DNA from: CAVSDF01 sp963726715
GTDB taxonomy: Bacteria; Bacteroidota; Rhodothermia; Rhodothermales; BA12
Reading direction: 5' to 3'
Length of the DNA: 64,000 nt
Assembly: GCA_963726715.1 (NCBI GenBank)
Contig: CAVSDF010000010.1
Span: forward strand, 806,001-870,000
Part shown: positions 26,191 through 35,035 of the stretch, piece after piece
Position numbering within the stretch: position 1 is the first letter of the stretch
Layout of the letters: each line of letters starts with the position of its first letter
The notes under the pieces: generated by a model
The model's input: the letters and a program-made list of their open reading frames with translations, nothing else
Told to the model about the DNA's origin: nothing
The model's database searches: none
Translations under genes and position numbers: made by a program

Positions 26191-27648
26191 GTGGACCCTG
26201 CCCTACCCGTCTCCGACTGGATTCTCGCCGCCGAGATCGTGCTCGCCCTCGCGCTCGTCGGCGTTTCCGCGGTCGTCTCCGCCGCCGAGGCCGCGCTCTT
26301 CAGCCTGCCGCCCGACGTCCGCGCGCGCCTCGCCGATGCCGCCTCGCCCGACGCGCGGCGCCTCGGACGGCTGACCGTGCATCCACGCGCGGTGCTGCTC
26401 TCGATGCGCCTCGTCGACACGCTCTCCAACGTCGGCGCCATCGTGCTCGCCACCCACGCCGCCGGGCACGTGCGGGCCGCGCGGGTCGTGGACGCCGCCG
26501 CAGGGGGCACCGAGGCGTCGTGGACGGCGATGTGGGGGCCGATTGCGATCGCCTTCGTCGCCACCGTGCTCGTGCTCCTCGTCGTCGGCGAGGCGCTGCC
26601 GCGGCTCATCGGCGCCCGCGCGCCCGAGGCGGTGATCCGGCGCGTCGGGCGCATCGTCGCCCTCTTGCACCGGATGGCGGGGCCGCTCACGCGCCCCCTC
26701 GCGCGGTGGAGCAACCGCGTCGAACAGCGGCTCGGGGAGGCGGAGCCGCTCAGCGCCGACGACCTGAAGGTGATGGCCGAGATCGCCGAATCCGAAGGCA
26801 CGCTCGACGGCGACGAACGCTCGCTCATCGAGGCCGTCGTCGATTTCGGCGAGACGACCGTCCGCGAGATCATGACCGCCCGCGCCGATGTCGTCTCCCT
26901 CCCGATGACCGCCTCGTTCGCCGACGCCGCCGCGCTCGTGCGCGAGTCGGGCCACAGCCGGTTGCCGGTCGTCGACGGGACGCTCGACCGCGTCGTCGGC
27001 CTGCTCGTCGCCAAAGACCTGCTCGCCGTCGCCGGGCGAGAGGACGGGCCGGACGGGGCGCCCTTCCCGCACGTCGTCTCCTTCCCCGACCGCGCCGACC
27101 TCCCCGACGCCGCGCACGTCGTGCCCGCCGACGAAGATGCCGCTGCCGTCTCCCCGCTCGCGCCCTTCCTACGGACGCCGTTCTTCGTGCCCGACAGCCT
27201 GCGCCTCGACGACCTGATGGAGGAGTTCCGCACGCGCCGCACGCATGTCGCCCTGGTCGTCGACGAGTACGGCGAGACGGCGGGCCTCGTGACGATGGAG
27301 GACCTCCTCGAAGAGGTCGTCGGCGAGATCCGCGACGAGCGCGACACCGACGAGCGCCCCGACCTCGCCCACCTCCCCGACGGCACCTACCGCCTCGACG
27401 CCCGCGTCAACCTCGACGACCTCAGCGACGAGCTCGCCCTCGACCTCCCGCTCGCCGAGTACGACTTCGATACCGTCGCCGGCCTCATCCTCCACCTCTG
27501 CGGGCGGATGCCAACCGTCGGCGAGACCGTCGAAGACGGCCGCCTCCGCCTCACCGTCGAGTCGATGGACGGCCTCCGCATCGGCGCCGTCCACCTCGCC
27601 CTCGTCGACCCCGACCCGCCCCTGGACGCGGCAGACCCGGCAGGGTGA
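26191..27648 (+). CDS. CNNM/HlyC-family transporter with CBS domains
   Basis: An intact 485-residue membrane protein of the hemolysin C / CorC family. The N-terminal DUF21 transmembrane domain (about 1-190) contains SAAEAALFSL and WGPIAIAFVATVLVLLVVGEALPR-type helices. A CBS pair spans about 215-335 (VREIMTARADVVSLP, SRLPVVDG, FRTRRTHVALVVDEYGETAG, MEDLLEEVVGEI). A C-terminal CorC_HlyC domain ends the protein. Family members are implicated in Mg2+/Co2+ efflux; haemolysis is a historical label. It is preceded by a TATCTTGGCG element and followed by a 21-nt tandem repeat and a strong palindrome. Confidence 0.85.
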   Translation: MDPALPVSDWILAAEIVLALALVGVSAVVSAAEAALFSLPPDVRARLADAASPDARRLGRLTVHPRAVLLSMRLVDTLSNVGAIVLATHAAGHVRAARVVDAAAGGTEASWTAMWGPIAIAFVATVLVLLVVGEALPRLIGARAPEAVIRRVGRIVALLHRMAGPLTRPLARWSNRVEQRLGEAEPLSADDLKVMAEIAESEGTLDGDERSLIEAVVDFGETTVREIMTARADVVSLPMTASFADAAALVRESGHSRLPVVDGTLDRVVGLLVAKDLLAVAGREDGPDGAPFPHVVSFPDRADLPDAAHVVPADEDAAAVSPLAPFLRTPFFVPDSLRLDDLMEEFRTRRTHVALVVDEYGETAGLVTMEDLLEEVVGEIRDERDTDERPDLAHLPDGTYRLDARVNLDDLSDELALDLPLAEYDFDTVAGLILHLCGRMPTVGETVEDGRLRLTVESMDGLRIGAVHLALVDPDPPLDAADPAG

Positions 27649-27649
27649 G

Positions 27650-27719
27650 CCGCGTCGAAGGCAGAGGATGCCGCGTCAAAGGGGCGGGATGCCGCGTCCA
27701 ACACCGGGTGCGCCGCGTC
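27650..27719. repeat. 21-nt tandem repeat, four GCCGCGTC units
   Basis: GCCGCGTC occurs at 27650, 27670, 27691 and 27712, a period of 20-21 nt, directly after the preceding stop codon. An inverted GACGCGGC lies in the last codons of that gene. Confidence 0.6.
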
Positions 27720-27741
27720 GAAGGCGACTTGAGCGGTTCTG

Positions 27742-27772
27742 AACCTGTCAGGTCTCCCGGACCTGACAGGTT
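27742..27772. terminator. CCTGTCAGGT-family palindrome between convergent genes
   Basis: AACCTGTCAGGT and ACCTGACAGGTT form perfect 12-bp arms around CTCCCGG, followed by TTTAA. It is placed between two tail-to-tail genes and could terminate both. Relatives occur at 34535, 40142, 59102 and 62583. Confidence 0.6.
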
Positions 27773-27782
27773 TAACGCTCTC

Positions 27783-28946
27783 TCAGCGCCCATCGGGCGG
27801 GCCGAGGGCGGCGCGGATGAGGTCGTAGGAGAAGCCGCTGCGGGCGTAGGTGCGGAAGAGGTCCGGCTCGCCCGCGTTGCTCAGGATCACGAGCGCGAGA
27901 TCGTCGGCGGGCGCGAGCACGTTGAGCGCGCGGTAGCCGCCGATGTAGCCCTGACGTTCGACGAGATCGGCGGGAGCGCCCCGCCCGACATCGAGCGTAT
28001 AGCGCCACACGCCGAGGGCGACGAAGCCGAGGGCCGGGTCGGCGGCGGTGAGGGTGTCGAAGAGCGCGGGCGGGAGGAGTCGGCTCGAGAGGAGCGCGTC
28101 GTCGAAGCGGAGGAGGTCGTCGGCGGTGCCGGCGAGCGCCCCGGCGGCGCCGTAGAGCGGGAGTCGCTCGGCAGGCGCGACGCGCACCGGGTCGCCCGCC
28201 GCGCCCGTCCCCACGTACCCCGTCGGCACGCGCGGCTCGACGCGGTCGTCGCGCAGCAGGTCGGTCGCAGTCATCCCGGCGGGCACGAGGATGCGCGCGC
28301 GCAGGACGTCGGCGAACGGTTGCCCGGTGACCGCCTCGATGACGCGCGCGAGCACGAGCGTCTCGGTGTTCGAATACCGGAAGGTGGCGCCCGGCTCGGT
28401 GTCGAGGTCGGCGGCGAGGACGGCGTCGGTGGCCGCTGTGGCGGCGCTGTCGGAGGCGAGGACGGTGGTGGGCGCGATGCGGTCGACGTCGGCGAGGCCC
28501 GACGTGTGGGCGAGGAGCTGGCGCAGGGTCACGCGCCCGGCGGCGTCCGCGCGCAGTCCGGGCAGGTGGCGGTCGAGGCGGTCGGAGAAGCGGAGGCGCC
28601 CGTCCCCCACGAGTTGCGCCGCGAGTACCGATGTCACCTGCTTCGTCACCGACGCCCACGGGAAGCGCGTCTCGAACGAGTTGGCGATGCCCCACGAGCG
28701 GTCGGCGAGGCCGAGGGCGCGGCGGTAGGCGACGGCCCGCCCGCGCCGCACGAGCACGACGCCGTCGAACGTCCCCGCCGCGTGCGCCGCGTCGAGCACC
28801 GCATCCATCCGCGCCGCGAGCGCCGCGTCGGGGTGCTCGGCAAGCGGCGCCGTCTGCGCCACACCCACCGGCGCAGGCGGCAGGCCGGGCTGCGCCCGCG
28901 ACGGCGCGGCGGTGAGCAGGAGGACGAGGAGGGCGGATCGAAACAT
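27783..28946 (-). CDS. Secreted serine beta-lactamase-like hydrolase
   Basis: A 387-residue member of the class C beta-lactamase / D-Ala-D-Ala peptidase superfamily (PF00144). A signal peptide occupies residues 1-18 (SALLVLLLTAAPSRAQ). The nucleophile Ser99 and Lys102 lie in ASVTKQVTS, the Tyr of the YxN motif is in FRYSNTET near 192, and HTSGL and GYIGGYRALN are typical. It probably acts in the periplasm as an esterase or peptidase; resistance cannot be inferred. The leader just upstream is a pure heptamer array (28965-29003). Confidence 0.82.
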   Translation of the reverse strand: MFRSALLVLLLTAAPSRAQPGLPPAPVGVAQTAPLAEHPDAALAARMDAVLDAAHAAGTFDGVVLVRRGRAVAYRRALGLADRSWGIANSFETRFPWASVTKQVTSVLAAQLVGDGRLRFSDRLDRHLPGLRADAAGRVTLRQLLAHTSGLADVDRIAPTTVLASDSAATAATDAVLAADLDTEPGATFRYSNTETLVLARVIEAVTGQPFADVLRARILVPAGMTATDLLRDDRVEPRVPTGYVGTGAAGDPVRVAPAERLPLYGAAGALAGTADDLLRFDDALLSSRLLPPALFDTLTAADPALGFVALGVWRYTLDVGRGAPADLVERQGYIGGYRALNVLAPADDLALVILSNAGEPDLFRTYARSGFSYDLIRAALGPPDGR

Positions 28947-28964
28947 CGGAGGAGGACAGGTTTG

Positions 28965-29003
28965 GACGACAGACGACAGACGACAGACGACAGACGACAG
29001 ACG
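28965..29003. repeat. GACGACA heptamer array
   Basis: Five exact GACGACA units plus GACG. It lies about 20 nt upstream of the beta-lactamase-like gene start (minus strand) and 10 nt beyond the end of alr, so it forms nearly the whole intergenic space. Confidence 0.9.
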
Positions 29004-29014
29004 CCTCATGTGGA

Positions 29015-30186
29015 TCACCCCACCGCCACACGCGGCACGCGGGCGCCGAGGCGGGCGAGGATTTCGTAGGGGATGGTGCCGCACATCCGCGCGATCTCCC
29101 ACGCCGACGGCCCGGCCCCGCCGATGGCCTCGGCGATGTCGCCGGGCGCGACGGCGTCTCCCGCGCCGCCGGGCGGGCCGAGGTCGAGCATCGTGAGGTC
29201 CATGCAGACGACGCCGGCGATGGGGAAGCGGCGTCCGCGGACGGCCATCGAGCCTCGATTGGAGAGCGCGCGCGGGAGGCCGTCGGCGTAGCCGAGCGCG
29301 ACCGTGGCGATGCGCGTCGTGCGCGGCGCCGTCCACGTCCGCCCGTACGAGACCGTCTCGCCCGCCGCGAGCGTCCGCACCTGCAGGACGCGCGCGCCGA
29401 GGGTGAGGACGGGGCGCAGAGCGGCGTCGAAGGGCGCGGAACCGTCTTCCTCGCCGTCGCCGCGCGGATCGACGCCGTAGAGGGCGAGGCCCGCGCGGAC
29501 CCACGCCTCGCCGGGCACCGGCCCCCACTCCGGGTCGTCGCGCTCGGTCAGGCGCCCGTCGCCGCTCAGCAGGGCGCCGGAGTTGGCGACGTGGCGCGGC
29601 ACGGCGGGCACCTCGTTGGCGAGGGCGCCGAGCCGGTCGGCCTGTTCGCGCGCGAAGGCGTCGCCTGAGGTGGCGAGGTGCGTCCAGACGCCCATCACCG
29701 GCACTTCGGCGTGGCGCAGGTGGGCGACGACGCGCGGAACGTCGGCGGGGGCGAAGCCGAGCCGGTGCATCCCGGTGTCGGCCTTGACGTGGACGTCGAT
29801 GCGCGGGCCCTCCAGCGGCGCGGTGGGCGAGGACGGCGTCGAGGGAGCGGTGGCGTCGAGACGGCGGCGTCGAGGCCGTGGGCGGCGTAGGCATCGAGCC
29901 AGTCGGCCTCGGGCGGCGCGAAGACGAGGACGCGTCCGCGGACGCCGGCGGCGCGGAGCGCGAGCGCCTCGGGGAGCGTGGCGACGGCGAAGGCGTCGAC
30001 GTCCTCGGTTTCGAGCGCGCGGGCGACGGCCACCGCGCCGTGGCCGTAGGCGTCGGCCTTGACGACGGCCATCAGCCGCGCGGGCGCGGCACGGGCGGCG
30101 AGGTGGCGCGCGTTGGCGCGGAGGGCGCCGAGGTCGATGCGCACGGCGGCGTGCGAGAGGCGCGCGGAAGCGGGATCGGAGGACAC
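29015..30186 (-). CDS. alr: Alanine racemase, frameshifted
   Basis: PLP-dependent L-/D-alanine interconversion for peptidoglycan. The N-terminal barrel shows the PLP lysine in VVKADAYGHG (Lys43 from the GTG start). HVKADTGMHRLGF, VWTHLATSG, ALYGVDP, TVSYGRTW, VALGYADGLPR and VCMDLTM follow in order, including the second catalytic Tyr region. The frame changes between about 29830 and 29880, where a few residues of the barrel are scrambled. The GTG at 30186 is preferred because a TATTGCC promoter-like element lies 17 nt upstream. The C-terminus ends normally (IPYEILARLG). Confidence 0.88.
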
Positions 30187-30202
30187 GGGCCGGGGGATGG
30201 AC

Positions 30203-30212
30203 GGCGGCAATA
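30203..30212 (-). promoter_or_regulatory. TATTGCCGCC promoter-like element for alr
   Basis: A weaker relative of TATCTTGGCG on the minus strand, 17 nt before the GTG start of alr. Confidence 0.35.
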
Positions 30213-30272
30213 TCGGGACGCGGTGCGGGCGAACGGCGGCGGGTGTTGTGCCAGAGATCACCGTCTGGGGGC

Positions 30273-30301
30273 GTAGAGACGCATCGGCGATGCGTCTCTA
30301 C
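30273..30301. repeat. GTAGAGACGCATCG palindrome
   Basis: Perfect 14-bp arms around one base, as at 20267, preceded by GGGGGC. It sits between the divergent alr and peptidase genes. Confidence 0.9.
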
Positions 30302-30349
30302 CACAGCCCGGCACCTCACGCCAGACGGACACGCCGCCCCCCGCTCCGT

Positions 30350-30358
30350 TATCTTGCG
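30350..30358 (+). promoter_or_regulatory. TATCTTGCG promoter-like element
   Basis: 23 nt before the ATG of the S9 peptidase at 30381; same form as the elements at 21704 and 26159. Confidence 0.5.
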
Positions 30359-30380
30359 CCAGACCCACGCCCCGCCTCCG

Positions 30381-32767
30381 ATGCTCCGCCCCGCCCGCTT
30401 CGCCCTCGCCGCGTCCCTCACCCTCCTCGCCGCCGCGCCTCCCGACGCCACCGCGCAGTCGCGGCGCCTGACCCTCCCCGACGTCGCCGCCTCGAACGTC
30501 TACAGCGGCGCCTTTTTTTCAGGCGGACGCTTCGCCCCCGACGGCGCCGTCGTCCGCTACGTCGAGACGCGCGACGACGGCACGACCGACCTCGCTTCGC
30601 TCGACCTCGAATCCGGCGCCCGCGCCGTCTTCCTGAGCGGCGCCGACCTCACCGCCGCCGACGTCAACCGGCGCATCGGCATCGAGGACTACGCCGAGTC
30701 CGCCGACGGGCAGCGGCTGCTGCTCTACACCGACTCTCGCCCGTGTGGCGCGAGAACACGCAGGGATTCTACTACGTCTACGACCGCGCGAGCCGCCGCC
30801 TCCGCCCGTCGGCACGCGCGATGCAGGCACGCAGCTCTTCGCCAAGCTCTCGCCCGACGGCCCAAGGTCGGCTTCGTGCGCGGGCGCAACCTCTACGTGC
30901 GCGACGTCGAGACCGGCGCCGAGCGCGCGATCACGACCGACGGCGCCGACGGCGGGCTCATCCACGGCACCACCGACTGGGTCTACGAGGAAGAATTCGG
31001 CCTCCGCGACGCCTGGCAGTGGTCGCCCGACGGAAGCCGGATCGCGTTCCTGACGCTCGACGAGTCCGCCGAGCAGACGTTCACGATGCAGGACCTGCGC
31101 ACCTTCTACCCGACCTCTACCACCTTCCGCTATCCCAAGGCGGGCACCCCGAACGCCGAAATCCAGCTCGGCATCGCCGACGTGGCGACGGGCGCCGTCC
31201 GCTATTTCGACACCGACACGTGGCGCGAGGGCGGAAATGCGACCGAGTACCTGCCGCGCTTCGGCTGGGTGCCGGCGGCGAGCGGGATGGCGCCGACGGT
31301 GTGGATGTTTCGGATGAACCGCGACCAGACGACGCTCGACCTTCTGTACGGCGATGCCCAGACGATGAACGTCCGCACCGTCCTCACCGAGCGCGCGAGC
31401 GCGTGGATCGAGACCGAGACCGGCTTCTCCGACCTCGTCGGCGGCACGCTCACCTACCTCGCCGACGGGCGGCACTTCGTCTGGATCTCCGAGCGCGACG
31501 GCCACCGCCACCTCTACCTCTACCGCACCGCCGACGGCGCGCTCGTGCGGCAGCTCACGAGCGGACGCTACGACGTGACCGGCTTCCTCGGCGCCGACGA
31601 ACCGCGCGGCCTCGTCTACTTCAACGCCGCCCTGCCCTCGCCAACCGAGCGCAACGTCATGCGCCAGCGCGTCTCCTTCGCCGACGCCGACACGCCTGCG
31701 CCCCAGACGCAGCGACAGACCCGTGGGCGCACTCGCGGACGCGCCCCGCAGATTGCCACCGTCGGCGTCTCGCAGGCGCCCGAGCGCATCACGACCGCGC
31801 CGGGCTGGCACGACGCCGAACTCTCGCGCGACCGCCGCTTCCTCATCGTCACCCACTCGACGCTCACGCAGCCGCCCGTCGTCACCCTCCGCCGCGTCGA
31901 CGGCACCGTCGTGCGCACCCTGGAGGCCAACGCCGACCTCATCGCCCGCCTCGCCGACACGCGCCTGCCCGTCGGTCCGCTTCACGACCGTCCCCGGCGC
32001 CGCCGGCGACACGCTCAACGCGTGGGTGATGACGCCGACCAGGCTTCGACGCGACCAAGAAGCACCCCGTCCTGATGTACGTCTACGGCGGCCCCGGCTC
32101 GCAGACCGTCATGAACGCGTGGGGCGGCAGCCGCGCGATGTGGCACATGTACCTCGCCGAAGAACTCGGCGTCGTCGTCGTCTCGGTCGATGGACGCGGG
32201 ACGGGCGCGCGCGGCTACGCCTTCAAGACGGCGACGTACGGCAAACTCGGCGTTCTCGAAGCCGACGACCAGATCGCGGCGGCGCAGTACATCGGGCGCC
32301 AGCCGTGGGCCGACGCGTCGCGCATCGGCATCTGGGGATGGAGCTACGGCGGCTTCCTGACGCTCAACAGCCTGCTCATGGGCGAGGGGCCGCAGACGTT
32401 CAAGGTGGGGATGTCGGTCGCCCCCGTCACCGACTGGAAGCAGTACGACACCATCTACACCGAGCGCTTCCTCCGCACGCCGCAGGAGAACGCGGCAGGC
32501 TACGCCGTCGGCTCGCCGCAGACCTACGCCGACCGCCTCGCGCCCACTCAGAAGCTCTTCATCGCCCACGGCGACCTCGACGACAACGTCCACCTCCAGA
32601 ACACGACGCAGATGGTCGACCGCCTGCAGGCCGCCGGCAAGCGCTTCGACCTGATGCTCTACCCCGGCAAGAACCACTCGATCGGCGGGCGGGCCACGCG
32701 CCTCCACCTCTTCGGCACCCTCACCGACTACGTCCGCGAGAACCTGATCGGCGACGAGGTGCGATGA
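30381..32767 (+). CDS. Secreted S9 family (DPP IV-like) prolyl oligopeptidase, frameshifted
   Basis: About 790 residues: a signal peptide (FALAASLTLLAAAPPDATAQ), an eight-bladed beta-propeller (PF00930; DWVYEEEFGLRDAWQWSPDG, FRYPKAGTPNAEI, WISERDGHRHLYLY) and a C-terminal alpha/beta-hydrolase peptidase domain. The DWVYEEEF segment carries the two Glu residues that bind the substrate N-terminus in DPP IV. The catalytic Ser is in GWSYGGF, Asp in HGDLDDNVH and His in KNHSIGG. It removes dipeptides, usually X-Pro, in the periplasm. Frames change near 30738, 30815, 30865, 31980 and 32045. All domains are present in order, so loss of function is not implied. Confidence 0.83.
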
Positions 32768-32904
32768 GAGCGGGGACGACGTGACGATGTGGCGACGCCG
32801 TGACGGTACGTGCGGATGGAGTGCGCGCGGTGCTTACGAGTCGTGCGAATGAACGGGCAGCAGCGTTTCTTCGTCATACCAATCATTCCGCCCCCGACGC
32901 ACCG

Positions 32905-33522
32905 ATGACCCGCACCGAATTCCTCCGCCGCTTCACCGCCGTTGGCGCGGCGCCCTTCATCGCCACGTTTGCGGGCACCTCGCTCATCGCCGCCGCCTGC
33001 AAGTCGCCCGCGGGCGCCGCTGTTGCGTCCGACTCGATGGGCACTGCCGCCGCTGTGACCGGGCGCGGCACCATCGCCGACGTGCCGGTTGCCGATGCGT
33101 CGATTCAGCCGCTCGTCAAGACCGATGCCGAGTGGCGGCGCATCCTCCCCGAGGACGCGTACCAGGTGCTGCGCCACGAGGCGACCGAGCGCCCCGGCTC
33201 CAGCCCGCTCAACGAGGAGAAGCGCGCCGGAACGTTCGTCTGCGCGGGCTGCTACCTGCCGCTCTTCGAGAGCACGGCCAAATTCGACAGCGGGACGGGC
33301 TGGCCGAGCTTCTTCCGTCCCATCGCGGGCAACATCGACAACAAGGTCGACCGCGCGCTCTCGTACGAGGTGCGCACCGAGTACCACTGCACGCGCTGCC
33401 GCGGCCACCACGGGCACATCTTCGAGGACGGTCCGCGCCCGACGGGCCTGCGCTACTGCAACAACGGCGTCTCGCTCCGCTTCGTCCCGCAGGGCGAGGC
33501 CATGCCTGCGCTGCGCACCTGA
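32905..33522 (+). CDS. msrB: Exported peptide-methionine (R)-S-oxide reductase MsrB
   Basis: Reduces methionine-R-sulfoxide in proteins. The core has the zinc pairs CAGC and CTRC, FDSGTGWPSFF, and the catalytic Cys in RYCNNGVSLRF. The N-terminus is a signal sequence ending in LIAAAC, so the protein is predicted to be a lipoprotein facing the periplasm. I chose the ATG at 32905 rather than an in-frame start at 32800 because the signal peptide begins there. 205 residues, intact. With the following exported MsrA it forms an extracytoplasmic repair pair. Confidence 0.9.
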   Translation: MTRTEFLRRFTAVGAAPFIATFAGTSLIAAACKSPAGAAVASDSMGTAAAVTGRGTIADVPVADASIQPLVKTDAEWRRILPEDAYQVLRHEATERPGSSPLNEEKRAGTFVCAGCYLPLFESTAKFDSGTGWPSFFRPIAGNIDNKVDRALSYEVRTEYHCTRCRGHHGHIFEDGPRPTGLRYCNNGVSLRFVPQGEAMPALRT

Positions 33523-33629
33523 TCTGACCGCCGCGCGCTGCGCCGTCACGGAACGTGAGGCGCGGGCTGTGGAGGAGACGCGCCCGAGCCACGTCTCCAC
33601 GAACCGATTCCTGCTGATTTTTCCTGACG

Positions 33630-34370
33630 ATGACGACGATCCGACTTCCCCGATTCCGCGCGGCCGCGTTCGCCACCGCCGCCGCCCTCGCCCTCGGCGC
33701 CGCCGCCTGCGGGTCGAGCGGCACCACCGCCACCGCCCGCACCGTCGGGCCGGAGGGCACGACCGCCGCCACCGAGCGCCGCGGCGGCACCGACTCCGTC
33801 TCGACGGCCACGCCGTTTCAGGACCGCTCCGGCAAGACGCTCGAACGCGCCGCCTTCGCCACCGGCTGCTTCTGGTGCACCGAATCGGACTTCGACAAGC
33901 TCCCCGGCGTCGTCTCGACGACGAGCGGCTACACCGGCGGCACCGAGCTTCGCCCGAGCTACGACGATGTCGGCGGCCACCGGACCAGCCACGTCGAGGC
34001 CGTGCAGGTCGTCTTCGACCCGGCGGTCGTGAGCTACGACAAACTCCTCGACTACTTCTGGACGACGACCGACCCGACCGACGACGGCGGTCAGTTCTGC
34101 GACCGCGGCTCCCCCTACCGCTCGGCCATCTTCGCCTACACCGATGCGCAGCGCACGGCCGCCGAGGCGTCGAAGGCGGGCATCGAGCGCACGAAGACCT
34201 TTCCGGCCTCCATCGTGACGGCGATCCGCGACGGCGGCGCCTTCTGGGCCGCCGAGGGCTACCACCAGAACTTCCACGTCACCACCCCCGACCGCTACCA
34301 GAGCTACCGCCTCGGCTGCGGCCGCGATGCCCGCCTGCGCCAGCTCTGGGGCGCCGCCGCATCGCACTGA
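33630..34370 (+). CDS. msrA: Exported peptide-methionine (S)-S-oxide reductase MsrA
   Basis: Reduces methionine-S-sulfoxide. The active-site signature is TGCFWCTESDF; GYTGG, SYDDVGGHRTSHVEAVQVVF-type and EGYHQNFH stretches are also present. A signal sequence ending in LGAAACG predicts a lipoprotein. 246 residues, intact. It follows msrB by 107 bp in the same direction and probably shares its transcript. A CCTGTCAGGT palindrome 165 bp downstream may end the unit. Confidence 0.92.
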   Translation: MTTIRLPRFRAAAFATAAALALGAAACGSSGTTATARTVGPEGTTAATERRGGTDSVSTATPFQDRSGKTLERAAFATGCFWCTESDFDKLPGVVSTTSGYTGGTELRPSYDDVGGHRTSHVEAVQVVFDPAVVSYDKLLDYFWTTTDPTDDGGQFCDRGSPYRSAIFAYTDAQRTAAEASKAGIERTKTFPASIVTAIRDGGAFWAAEGYHQNFHVTTPDRYQSYRLGCGRDARLRQLWGAAASH

Positions 34371-34657
34371 CCGTTCGTCGTTTGTTGGTGGTGGATCGGG
34401 GGCACGTGCTCGAACCCGGCCGGTCCCCCGTTGTCGTTGCGAGGCCCTGCAAGGACCGCGGCACTCCGGGTCGAAGGCCTTCGAACCGCCCGACCGGCCA
34501 CCCTTTGCACTTCCCCCGTCTTTCCAGACGGATCTACACCTGACAGGTCTCCCGACCTGTCAGGTGTATCTGCATCGGCCTCCAACCATTCGCCGCGTGC
34601 TCACTCGTCCCATCAGCGCCGCCCTCGACCCACGACAAACCACCAACGCCCAACGAG
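34371..34657. other. Intergenic stretch with G/T-rich and A/C-rich ends and a central palindrome
   Basis: CGTTTGTTGGTGGTGGATCG after msrA faces ACCCACGACAAACCACCAAC before the DUF2164 gene; these are nearly complementary. The palindrome at 34535 lies between them. No gene seen. Confidence 0.5.
34535..34568. terminator. CCTGTCAGGT-family palindrome
   Basis: TACACCTGACAGGT and ACCTGTCAGGTGTA are perfect 14-bp arms around CTCCCG, downstream of msrA. Confidence 0.6.
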
Positions 34658-34921
34658 ATGCCCATCGCCCTCCCCGACGACGCCCGCCGCGCCGCCCTCG
34701 ACGCCCTGCAAGCCTATTTCCGCGACGAGCGCGACGAGGACATCGGGACGCTTCAGGCCGGATTCCTGCTGGACTTCGTGCTCGCCGAGATCGCGCCGTC
34801 CGTCTACAACCAGGCCGTCCGCGACGCCCGCGACCGTCTCGCCGCCACCGTCGCCGACCTCGACGCCGACCTGCACGTCCCCGAGTTCGCCAGCCGGTCC
34901 CGCCCCCGCGCGCGGCGCTGA
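34658..34921 (+). CDS. DUF2164 family protein
   Basis: An 87-residue cytoplasmic protein matching the DUF2164 pattern: FRDERDEDIGTLQAGFLLDF, then EIAPSVYNQAVRDARDRL and a closing DLDADLHVPEF. The family is small, conserved and uncharacterised. The start codon follows an A/C-rich leader (CAACGCCCAACGAG). A GTAGAGACGCATCG palindrome lies 56 bp downstream. Confidence 0.8.
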   Translation: MPIALPDDARRAALDALQAYFRDERDEDIGTLQAGFLLDFVLAEIAPSVYNQAVRDARDRLAATVADLDADLHVPEFASRSRPRARR

Positions 34922-34976
34922 CGCGTGGGGGTGTGCGTGTGGTGCCCATCGGGCCATCCGGGGACCGTTCGGGGGC

Positions 34977-35005
34977 GTAGAGACGCATCGGCGATGCGTC
35001 TCTAC
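34977..35005. repeat. GTAGAGACGCATCG palindrome
   Basis: Third full copy, perfect 14-bp arms around one base, preceded by GGGGGC, between tail-to-tail genes. Confidence 0.9.
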
Positions 35006-35035
35006 AAGGTGCCTCGACCGCCGGCCCATCCCCCG

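Noticed and set aside
28965..29003. Regular array considered as CRISPR
   Set aside because: The unit is 7 nt with no spacers; it is a simple tandem repeat.
34395..34450. tRNA-like T-arm sequence (GGGTTCGAGCAC on the minus strand)
   Set aside because: The stem flanking the loop does not pair and no acceptor stem, D-arm or anticodon arm can be built around it.
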